This document shows positions 50,894 through 58,066 of a DNA stretch of 64,000 nucleotides, piece by piece. The first letter of the stretch is position 1. Each line of letters begins with the position of its first letter. Location: contig NZ_JAGKQQ010000001.1 in the NCBI RefSeq assembly GCF_017939745.1, positions 5,146,001 to 5,210,000 of the forward strand, given 5' to 3'. Below the pieces are notes generated by a model. It ran no database searches. It was given only the letters and a program-made list of their open reading frames with translations, and was not told the origin of the DNA. The position numbers and the translations under genes were made by a program. This DNA is from Gemmata palustris (GTDB taxonomy: Bacteria; Planctomycetota; Planctomycetia; Gemmatales; Gemmataceae).

Positions 50894-51381
50894 TTACGGA
50901 GATGGTCAACATCATGTGTGTCGGCGTGGCCTTGGCGTACAGCGAGCTGCCTCTCCTGCTCATGGACAAGCACGGGCTCGACGAACGCATTCATGACCGG
51001 GGCGGTGAAAAAGAAGTGCGGTTTTACTGGGCCGCGACCCCGACACTACTCCCGGTGTGGTGGAACGGGCGCCTCCAGGTCGTTCGGTGGGGGAACAAGG
51101 ACCGGGCCGAGCGCAAACTGCCGCCGACCGGTTGGACCTGGGAGGATTCCATCGTCGCGGGCAAGTGGTCCGAGTTGGCCCCCGAGCCGGTCGTCGTACC
51201 GGCGACTTACGGGCTCGCGAACGGGGTCTGGTTCAAACTGAAGCAGGGAATGCGAGGGCTGCTGGTCCACGACCGCAAGGGCGCGCCGGTCGTGTTCCTC
51301 ATCTGCCAGCCCGCCACGCGCTACTACCAGGTGATGACACGAAGCGAGTGGATGCCCCTGCTCGTCGACGAAGTGATTTAA
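50890..51381 (+). CDS. Possible divergent SRAP (HMCES/YedK-like) protein
   Basis: 163 residues from the GTG at 50890; the ATG at 50914 would give a product starting Met-Cys-Val-Gly, like SRAP proteins, whose Cys 2 traps abasic DNA. Other parallels to YedK are LLPVWWNGRLQVVRWGNKD (compare the FWGYAPGW region), VVVPATYGLANGVWFKL (compare the CxxPAxGFYEW region) and GAPVVFLICQ. The EW glutamate is not evident, so the call is weak. SRAP genes are known neighbours of Y-family polymerases, which supports it. A search or structure prediction would settle it. Confidence 0.4.
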   Translation: MITEMVNIMCVGVALAYSELPLLLMDKHGLDERIHDRGGEKEVRFYWAATPTLLPVWWNGRLQVVRWGNKDRAERKLPPTGWTWEDSIVAGKWSELAPEPVVVPATYGLANGVWFKLKQGMRGLLVHDRKGAPVVFLICQPATRYYQVMTRSEWMPLLVDEVI

Positions 51382-51390
51382 CCCATCACC

Positions 51391-51807
51391 TTATCGTGCC
51401 GACTCGAAAGAGGGTACGCCCTCCTGAACGATGCCCTGACAAACGCCGTCGCGGAACCGGAGGGTGGCTGAGTATCTCGGCGCACCCCAGGTGAGGTTCT
51501 GCCCGTCGCCGGCGCTGATTGATGAATGCGGTGCCCCGAGCCATTTACGAACGTCCGCTTCGTGCCGGCCGACGAGCGGCTGTAGCATCTGCACCGCCCG
51601 GACCAGCGCTCGAGTTCCGTCGTCGACACGTGTCCGCGCGGTGAGTCTTATGCCACAAACGACGAGTAGACCGCCCCCGAGGATGAGTGTGAGTGGCGAC
51701 CGTCCTAAACCGGTCGGCCCTTCGTCAACGAAGGCAAAACCGGCGACGAGACCGACGATGCCGCACAGAATCAGTAATCCGCCCGTTAAGTCGCTGCTTC
51801 GGCGCAT
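51391..51807 (-). CDS. Two-helix membrane protein with cytoplasmic tail domain
   Basis: 138 residues from the ATG at 51807 (GTG 51819 is an alternative). Two helices near the start (GGLLILCGIVGLVAGFAFV and LTLILGGGLLVVCGIRL) are followed by a soluble 75-residue part: LVGRHEADVRKWLGAPHSSIS, then TWGAPRYSATLRFRDGVCQGIV. That part is reminiscent of SmpA/BamE-like folds, but not assigned. It converges with the SRAP-like gene. Confidence 0.6.
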   Translation of the reverse strand: MRRSSDLTGGLLILCGIVGLVAGFAFVDEGPTGLGRSPLTLILGGGLLVVCGIRLTARTRVDDGTRALVRAVQMLQPLVGRHEADVRKWLGAPHSSISAGDGQNLTWGAPRYSATLRFRDGVCQGIVQEGVPSFESAR

Positions 51808-51976
51808 GAGCCGTACCACGCATAGAGAGCTAGGGAACCGGTAAGTTCCAGATGTACCAGTTGTATGTGACCGTGAACAGACGGAGGGGCTCGTGTGTCG
51901 GCGAGGGCGTGAAGGGGCGGCTCCGCCATTCGTATCTTGAATGACCGTCAGCCGATTACGAAATGGAAGCGCGCAA

Positions 51977-52601
51977 ATGCAGCTGTACTGGACGACCGCC
52001 GCGTCGGTCTCGCGCCACGAACCCGAGGATTACGTGCGCTCGCTCCGCGTGGACGTGCGGTGCTTCGACGAGAGCATCGAGCGCGAGTACCTGGTGGCCC
52101 GGGTCGCGGTGGACCACATCCTCTAGGGGCGACGCCATCGCGGACGGGGAGTCACTGTTCCGCATCTGCGACAACGACTCGCAGGGGCTCCACGAGTTGC
52201 ACGTCATTCTCACCGACGGCACGAACAACATCCGCGACGACTTGGAGGTCCCGGCCCCGATTTCGTCCGTCATCTTCGTTCACAACGCGGTGTTCCACCC
52301 GGACGTTCAACGGTATCGCATCCCCGTACTCGACGCGGTCTTCAACTTGTTGGGCGAGTCCAGTTTGGCGGTGATGTGGCGTGAGGTCGGCGACCTAGCC
52401 GAGCATGAGCAGGTCGAGCTGGGATTGGCCCGTGTCGCGGGCACCAATCTCGTGTTCCGGCACAACGCCCTCACGACCCCGTACCTGGAGCAACATCCGC
52501 GGGGCATGGACATCGACTTCTACGGTACGAGAGAGACCCACCAGTGGGTCGTTCGGGAGTGGAAGGAGCGGATGGGCATCGAACCCGATGACACAGTGTG
52601 A
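51977..52601 (+). pseudogene. Hypothetical gene split by a +1 frameshift
   Basis: The ATG at 51977 starts QLYWTTAASVSRHEPEDYVRS and reads to a TAG at 52124-52126 (...VAVDHIL-stop). Skipping T52124 gives ...HIL-RGDAIADGESLFRICDNDSQ, an open frame to 52601 (GLHELHVILTDGTNNIRD and ending MGIEPDDTV). The break is CTC-TAG-G. No family is recognised. Intact length would be about 207 residues. Confidence 0.55.
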
Positions 52602-52633
52602 AGCGGGTCCGAGAGCCACTCCGTTGAACCGAC

Positions 52634-53119
52634 TCATACCGTGGCGCCACGTACTTGAGCGATGAGGTTGAGGTGCAACAGGAACGCCTCAACACTTCCG
52701 CACGCCCGAACCGCTTCGGCCACTCGCCGGGCCGGTTCGGCTCCCCCGCACTCCCCGACGACCGTGTTCACCAACGCGATGTTCGCCAGCACCGAGGTCA
52801 AATCGGGGCCCGCTGACGACGAGATTGGGACCAGAACAGGAGCGACCACCTCGGGAATCACCACCGCGACAGCCACCGGCACGGGAGCTCGTTCCGGGGT
52901 CTTGGTCGTGCGGGCCGCAGCCGGGACCGGCTTGGGCGCGGAAGCCTTCGCGGCCCGCCTCTTGAGCTCGCTCTTGATGTTGTGGGCCGTGGTCCGGATG
53001 ACCCGTTCCGGGGACGTGACCCCACGCACCTTGGCCTTGCGAATCACCTCGTCGGCCGACAGGTCGAGGTTCTCCGACAGAATCGCGCGAACAACGGAAC
53101 TCATGACCGGTACTGGCAT
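52634..53119 (-). CDS. Hypothetical protein with N-terminal helical DNA-binding-like domain
   Basis: 161 residues from the ATG at 53119, 7 nt after GAGGG. The N-terminal 60 residues (VVRAILSENLDLSADEVIRKAKVRGV then ERVIRTTAHNIKSELKRRAA) look like a helix-turn-helix recurrent in Gemmata-type genomes, by recall. An Ala/Pro/Val-rich linker (about 65-100) leads to a C-terminal helical part (ANIALVNTVVGECGGAEPARRVAEAV). Function unknown. Confidence 0.6.
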   Translation of the reverse strand: MPVPVMSSVVRAILSENLDLSADEVIRKAKVRGVTSPERVIRTTAHNIKSELKRRAAKASAPKPVPAAARTTKTPERAPVPVAVAVVIPEVVAPVLVPISSSAGPDLTSVLANIALVNTVVGECGGAEPARRVAEAVRACGSVEAFLLHLNLIAQVRGATV

Positions 53120-53338
53120 TGGACGCCCTCGGGAGCGAACAGTTTGGGGTAAATCTGCCGTCCGTAGCAACTGGGCGGTACTTGGAGATATTCAAGGTCG
53201 CGCGACCGTTGGAAGCAAATTCAATCCGACACACGAGTTAGGATTGACATCGCGGTTATTCGGGTTGTGCCGGTTTAGCAAATCACGAGGGGTGAACCGT
53301 TTCGTCTTCCACGTCCTCTAACCCCCATACGGTCGGGT

Positions 53339-53518
53339 GGCTCCTCGCGACCCAACCGCAGTTGAAGGTCCTTTACATGAGCGGGTACACGGACGACGCG
53401 GTGCTGCGCCACGGGGTCGAGGCCGCGCGTCAACTACATCCAGAAGCCGTTCACTCCGAGTTCGCTCGCTCGGAAGGTGCGCGGGGTCCTCGACGCACGC
53501 ATCCCGTCAAAGGGCTGA
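53339..53518 (+). pseudogene. Receiver-domain C-terminal remnant
   Basis: LLATQPQLKVLYMSGYTDDAVLRHGVEAAR is followed, one base shifted, by VNYIQKPFTPSSLARKVRGVLDARIP. This is the end of a response-regulator receiver, including the KPF lysine. It closely parallels the receiver end of the hybrid kinase at 17180-17320 (KVLYVSGYTDDAVVRHGVF). No phospho-acceptor Asp or upstream kinase remains. Confidence 0.75.
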
Positions 53519-53623
53519 GCACAGAACGTCAATCAAGGTTAGCAGGAAACTCACCACGGGACCTGACTCAACCACCCCGCCACACCACGGAGTCGAGCAG
53601 TCCGTCCCTTGCACCGGGCATGC

Positions 53624-54064
53624 TTAGCCCCTCGCCGCGGCGACCACCGCCTTGACGTCGTCCGGGTTCGTCACCGCTCCCTTCGACTTGAGAACCTTCA
53701 TCGCCACCCCCATCGCCTGCCCGTCGTTTTTGGCGGCACGCAACTCGTCACGATGCGGTTCAAGCGCGGCAGCGATAGCTTCCTGGTCCCACGCCCTTGG
53801 GAGAAGTGATTCGAGCAGAACCAACTCCGCTTCCTGCTGAGTGGTGTCCCGCCCCGCCTGCTTGGCCAGCGGAATCGTTTCCTTCAGTCCGGCGACCGTT
53901 TTCTTCACGACGGCGAGGACCACCTCGTCGGTGGCTTCGGTCTTGCGCCGAACGGCCTCGGCCTGTGCCTCCCCGAGCACCGTTCTGAGCGCGTCCCGGG
54001 TCAAAGTGTCCCCGCCCCTGACAGCAGCGTTCACGCGGGCCTTGAGGTCGTCGTGCAGACTCAT
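53624..54064 (-). CDS. YqeY/GatB-related protein
   Basis: 146 residues. It matches the YqeY family, related to the tail domain of GatB amidotransferase: LHDDLKARVNAAVRGGDTLTRDALRTVL at the start, AVVKKTVAGLKETIPLAKQAGRDTTQQEAELVLLESLLPRAWDQEAI in the middle, and GQAMGVAMKVLKSKGAVTNPDDVKAVV at the end. Length is typical (about 150). It probably binds RNA or a tRNA-processing partner; no catalytic residues are known for the family. Confidence 0.9.
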   Translation of the reverse strand: MSLHDDLKARVNAAVRGGDTLTRDALRTVLGEAQAEAVRRKTEATDEVVLAVVKKTVAGLKETIPLAKQAGRDTTQQEAELVLLESLLPRAWDQEAIAAALEPHRDELRAAKNDGQAMGVAMKVLKSKGAVTNPDDVKAVVAAARG

Positions 54065-54336
54065 GACTTCTCCGGTTCCTGAGATTGAAACGTCGACGGA
54101 CAGCGCGAGACGTCCATGAGTAGAGCGGCCGAACCAACTCTTCCGGTTCGGGCCTCGTTCGACTTACCCTGCTGACGCCCCGCTCTTGCCGTCAGGAACC
54201 GCGGCTTGGCACCGACCGCGTACCCGAAGGCCGCGACATCACGTTGGGCCATCGTCAGGTCGGGCGCCGGTCGCCCCAATATCCGGTCATTCGCAATGAG
54301 TTTTGGCACGCAGATCGACCGCGACACACGAATGGG

Positions 54337-54843
54337 TCAAACAGCAGGTCTCCGAGTAATGTGAGCTAGTACCGCGGCGAATTGTATGCAGGCAAGAATC
54401 GCCGCGCCGCGTTTGGATCGAGGATTATCGGGTTGCTCGCGTCTTAAAACGCGGCCCCGTCGGTAGGCTTGCTCCAGATCGCCAAGTGCGACAAGAACTG
54501 TAACCCGGAGTGCGACTCCTCGCATGTTCTTGGTATGGGGATGAGTGGGAGGAAGGAGGCGGAGCAGGGTTGGGACATGTTGGCGTGAATCCGCTTCCGT
54601 TATCGTCGGCGGAATGGGATCACCGAGCCCCTCGGTATCCGATGAGATGGTGTCCGCAAGGCGATCGAAAAACGCTCCCAACCGGTACCCGCTTCGTTCG
54701 GCAGCGACGGCCAAGGCGAGAATCGCGTCGCGGCGGATGCCGCACACGTTCTGAGTCATGTCGATTGCCAAGAGAAGGGGCATATTTGATGGGCCGAAGA
54801 TCGCATCAATGGCTTGGTCAGCCGTGTACATCAAGTCGTTCAT
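54337..54843 (-). CDS. Hypothetical protein
   Basis: 168 residues from the ATG at 54843, with AAGGGAG upstream. Mostly helical (RRDAILALAVAAERSGYRLGAFFDRL, then VALRVTVLVALGDLEQAYRRGRVLRRE). The end resembles one TPR-like helix pair. No domain is recognised and no membrane segment is seen. Confidence 0.55.
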   Translation of the reverse strand: MNDLMYTADQAIDAIFGPSNMPLLLAIDMTQNVCGIRRDAILALAVAAERSGYRLGAFFDRLADTISSDTEGLGDPIPPTITEADSRQHVPTLLRLLPPTHPHTKNMRGVALRVTVLVALGDLEQAYRRGRVLRREQPDNPRSKRGAAILACIQFAAVLAHITRRPAV

Positions 54844-54953
54844 GACCGCTTACTCCCTTGCTCCATTCCTTCAAAGTCACTCTAGATCCGGCGTTCGGCG
54901 AGGGTAGGCGTTCACGAGTCGAAAACGTGATCGAGCCCCATTGATGTGCTGTC

Positions 54954-55590
54954 TTAGCCGAGTCGGACAACCAACTGACCAGTGGCCTCTTGTACTACTA
55001 CGGCTGAGTAGCCGCCGAAGTTGAATCCGGCCGGCCGCTGCCTCAGTTGCAGAACAAGTCTTTCGCCCGTCCCCACGACATCCCAGAAGTAGCAGATGCC
55101 TCCAGCCTTGGACATAGCTAATTCGGTCTGATCATCGCCCACGGTATCCGGATCTTCTCGATACTCCCATTCAACATCGAACGGAAGGACGCCCGGCATA
55201 GGCACCCCAGACCGGCCGTGTTTTCGATGGCTCCTCTTGGGACTTGAATCGCAATCGGCAGGGGCGAGTCTTCCAGTTCCTGATACAGGTGAATGCAGAG
55301 GGCATCCCCAGGGCTACGCACTACGAAATCCGCCTGGAATAACGGGTTACAGCGACACATGGCGTGAAAATGGAGTGCCGCTCGACGCAACTTTAAGCAG
55401 GGCAATGACTTCGTAGTGCGGTAGCCCTGAGGGCATCCCCAAGGTTAAGCCGGTCGGGGGTGGAATAGAACTGTCCCAGGAACGCCATCTCTTTCCCCGT
55501 AGCCGAAGACACGGGAATGTTCGGAGGCATGTGGGTGGGCAAGCTGCCGATCCGATCCGGCGCACCGTGATGCCCGGCCGTGAACCGCAT
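54954..55590 (-). pseudogene. DUF1963/YwqG-like gene broken by a MITE and a frameshift
   Basis: From the ATG at 55590: MRFTAGHHGAPDRIGSLPTH, then EMAFLGQFYSTPDRLNLGDAL. An insertion at 55310-55428 interrupts here. Removing it together with one 12-bp target copy (131 bp) rejoins the frame as GDAL-CIHLYQELEDSPLPIAIQVPRGA. A second break after ENTAGLG, repaired by one extra G in a G4 run near 55213, continues GVPMPGVLPFDVEWEYRED, then AGGICYFWDVVG to 54954. The G-x-P-x-x-P-P then MAFLxQ pattern resembles YwqG-type proteins. Confidence 0.65.
55310..55428. mobile_element. 119-bp MITE-like insertion with 12-bp target duplication
   Basis: Terminal inverted repeats of about 21 bp (AGGGCTACGCACTACGAAAT on the left; complement of AGGGCTACCGCACTACGAAG on the right, with one gap and one mismatch). 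Both sides are flanked by the exact direct repeat GAGGGCATCCCC (55298-55309 and 55429-55440). No coding capacity. Its removal restores the host gene frame. Confidence 0.85.
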
Positions 55591-55635
55591 GTAGAACGCA
55601 GGAGTGATGCCAGGGCCCTTGCGCGGGCACGTCCC

Positions 55636-55713
55636 GACGACCACAACTGCTGGGACCGCGTCTACGCGGAGGCCGAGATGTACCACTGGCTACGTGCACA
55701 AGGGTTGAAGTAG
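55636..55713 (+). pseudogene. C-terminal scrap of an esterase/dienelactone-hydrolase-like gene
   Basis: The frame DDHNCWDRVYAEAEMYHWLR, ending QGLK-stop, resembles the end of phospholipase/carboxylesterase-type alpha/beta hydrolases (GHDCWTxxYADPELYxWLL). The rest of the gene is absent. It runs opposite to the broken DUF1963-like gene. Confidence 0.45.
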
Positions 55714-55752
55714 GATTTCACGGCGGTCACAATCGCCAGGCCGGTCGCGTAC

Positions 55753-56277
55753 TCACCCGGCCCTAGCCCGGCTGGCATTCGACCGGGACAAACGGGGCCT
55801 CGACTCCTCCGCTGGCGGGCTGACGGTCACAGTGCTTGCGCATTCAGATTCATCAATATGTTGAGGAAGTCGCGGAAAGTACAGGCCCGGTGCAAGCGCG
55901 ATGCGTTCGCGCTCCTCGAACCGGATGTCGGCCCACGCTTCGACCCGGATGCCGTTGATGGTCACGGCGTCGTGGTGAACGACCCGCAGCGTCCCGCGCA
56001 CCGTGAGCGTCTTCCCCTCGCGCGCCCTCTTGGTCCGGTCCCCGATCAGTGACACGGTGCGCTCCTGATCATCGCCGTCGCGCATCACGGGACCACAGAT
56101 CGTGCGCAGTTGACCGTTCACTCCCCACGTGTAGGACGGACGCCCTGTGGTAAATGTAATGGTCACATTGTCACCCACGAATCGCTTTGCATGGGCGAGC
56201 GTGAGCGTGTCGAATTTCAGGTTTGGAGGTTGGACGGGTTTCGCGCCGAAGAGTGCGCAGGCGAGAAGGGTGTTCAT
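55753..56277 (-). CDS. Secreted or exported hypothetical protein
   Basis: 174 residues from the ATG at 56277. It starts MNTLLACALFGAKPVQPPNL, a short hydrophobic leader. A beta-rich domain with VGDNVTITFTTGRPSYTWGV, then GKTLTVRGTLRVVHHDAVTINGIRVEAWADIRFEE reads like an OB-fold-type barrel. The C-terminus is Ser/Arg-rich. No named family. Confidence 0.6.
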   Translation of the reverse strand: MNTLLACALFGAKPVQPPNLKFDTLTLAHAKRFVGDNVTITFTTGRPSYTWGVNGQLRTICGPVMRDGDDQERTVSLIGDRTKRAREGKTLTVRGTLRVVHHDAVTINGIRVEAWADIRFEERERIALAPGLYFPRLPQHIDESECASTVTVSPPAEESRPRLSRSNASRARAG

Positions 56278-56416
56278 GGTTTGATTGGACCTGATCAACA
56301 GCTGAAATACAAGTAGCCGGGTTCCGTTCTGCGGTGGTGAATGGGTCCGGTTGCGTGCGCCGACGAGGTTCCCGCGCAACGTGGAGCTGTGGATCGCATG
56401 TGCGTTTGGCATGTGG

Positions 56417-56472
56417 TCTCGTGGTAGATACATTCCGTGGCGTCATCGTCTCGGAACGTATCTACCACGAGA
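56417..56472. repeat. 21-bp hairpin next to the IS1182-type element
   Basis: Arms 56417-56437 and 56452-56472 (TCTCGTGGTAGATACATTCCG and its complement, one mismatch) around a 14-nt loop. It lies 41 bp outside the left end of the IS element and upstream of the secreted protein gene. Confidence 0.7.
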
Positions 56473-56512
56473 TGTGAAAAACGTTCGTAATACTCGGCGT
56501 AATGAGGTTTAG

Positions 56513-57973
56513 CAGTCCGTTGATTTATCCCACTTTTCCCGCGGCGACCTCAGGCGGCGTGACGGATCCGCCCGTGACCGGATCCGCGGGCCCAATCTCG
56601 CCCCCAACCCGCTCCTCGGCACCACCGTCGCCATCCGCGGCGCAACAACGCTCCACCTACCCCCTGCAACGACCGCGGCTTGCCAATCCCGGTCAACGTC
56701 CGCAAGATCCGGCCCAGGTTGTGAGCCGCCACCGCCAGCAGGTACCGCTTCGTCGCGTTCACCAGCCCACGCAGATGGCTCCGACGCCCCCCGCCCGTCT
56801 CGCACACGTGCGCGAACGTTCGCTCCACCACCTCGCTCCGCCGCCTCTGCAACCGCGTGCTCTTCGAGCGACTCGTCCGACTCCGGTTGTTGAGTACCGC
56901 GCGCCGCTGCGCCTCCGAACGGCTGGATAGCTTGATCGGGTGCTGCCGCCGGGGTTCCGGGATGTACGTCCGCCACCCGAAGTCGGCACACGTCTCCAAC
57001 GTCGGGGCCGCGTGGTACCCCTTGTCCGCCGCCACCTCCCCGATCACCGCCGCGCTGCCGCACTGCTCCAGGTTCTCCTGCGCCGCGAGGAGGCTCTCCG
57101 CCATCGTCGCCGCGTCCCCATCCGTCGCCAGGCGAATCTCCGCGGCCAACACGAGGTCGCTCTCCAGGTCCACCACGTGCTCGGCCTTGTACGCCAGGTG
57201 CGTCGTGCCATCCTTCATGCGCGCGATGCGGGCGTCCGCGTCGGTCGAGGATTTCCACTCCTCGTTGCTCACCTTCTTACCCTTCCGCTTCTTGTCGAAG
57301 CGACGGGCCGCCTCGTTCGAGGGTTCCTCGTCCGGCCCAATCTCCCCGGCCGCACGCATCAGCGTCGTGACGTACTGCTTCCAGTCCTCGCCCGTGTCGC
57401 GGCGGACGATCGACTTCATCGCCGCGTTGGCTCCGAGCAGCGTGCTATCGACGCCGACCGTGGTGCCGGCGATCAGCTTCTTCGCCTCCGCGATGCCCAG
57501 CACGAACCGAAATACCTCGTCGAACACCTCTTCGGGCAGCCGCTTGCGCGTGTTGGTGAGGGTGGAGTGATCGGGCGTGGCCTGGTCCAGCGGGATGCCG
57601 AGGAACACGCGGAGGGACAGGCTGTCCGAGCAACGCCAGGCGATGCCGCGCTGGGAGTCGAGGCCTTCGAAGTACCCGACGAACAGCATCCGGAAGTAGA
57701 CGCCCGGGGGCACGCTGGGCCGGCCGCGAGCCTCCTCGCGCTCGTAGAACTCGGCGCAGCGGCGCTGGATCCAGTCGTCGAACCCGTTCTCGGCGAGGAG
57801 GGCGTTGAGCCGTTGGTAGAACGGGTGGGCGGCCGAGGGGGCGAGTTGGTCGGTGGTGATGAACAGCGATTCTTGCTGCGGCTTCCGCTTGCCCATCGCC
57901 ATCGCGTGACTCCACGGGTCCGAATCCAATGTTCACAAGAGTAGCGCGGCCGTGGGAATACTTCAACGGGCTG
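56513..57973 (-). mobile_element. IS1182-family insertion sequence
   Basis: 1,461 bp bounded by imperfect terminal inverted repeats (CAGTCCGTTGATTTATCCCAC at the left and the complement of CAGCCCGTTGAAGTATTCCC at the right). TTAG occurs directly outside both ends (56509-56512, 57974-57977) and is probably a 4-bp target duplication. It carries one intact-looking transposase. Confidence 0.75.
56550..57929 (-). CDS. IS1182-family transposase
   Basis: 459 residues; the start is likely the second ATG (MAMGKRKPQQESLF). DUF772 N-terminal domain: HPFYQRLNALLAENGFDDW, then PSVPPGVYFRMLFVGYFEGLDSQRGIAWRC. The DDE triad lies in VGVDSTLLGANAAM, GEVAADKGYHAA and SEVVERTFAHVCETGG. The C-terminal 40 residues are unusually Arg/Gly/Trp-rich and may be readthrough into the terminal repeat. 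It appears capable of transposition. Confidence 0.88.
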   Translation of the reverse strand: MDSDPWSHAMAMGKRKPQQESLFITTDQLAPSAAHPFYQRLNALLAENGFDDWIQRRCAEFYEREEARGRPSVPPGVYFRMLFVGYFEGLDSQRGIAWRCSDSLSLRVFLGIPLDQATPDHSTLTNTRKRLPEEVFDEVFRFVLGIAEAKKLIAGTTVGVDSTLLGANAAMKSIVRRDTGEDWKQYVTTLMRAAGEIGPDEEPSNEAARRFDKKRKGKKVSNEEWKSSTDADARIARMKDGTTHLAYKAEHVVDLESDLVLAAEIRLATDGDAATMAESLLAAQENLEQCGSAAVIGEVAADKGYHAAPTLETCADFGWRTYIPEPRRQHPIKLSSRSEAQRRAVLNNRSRTSRSKSTRLQRRRSEVVERTFAHVCETGGGRRSHLRGLVNATKRYLLAVAAHNLGRILRTLTGIGKPRSLQGVGGALLRRGWRRWCRGAGWGRDWARGSGHGRIRHAA

Positions 57974-58066
57974 TTAGGGGAGGCAGAACGAGTGCAACTG
58001 AGTGCCAGGTTCGGGATGGCGTTGCGCTCCGTTGCCCGAATCGGCCCCGATCGCGTATGGCCGCCG

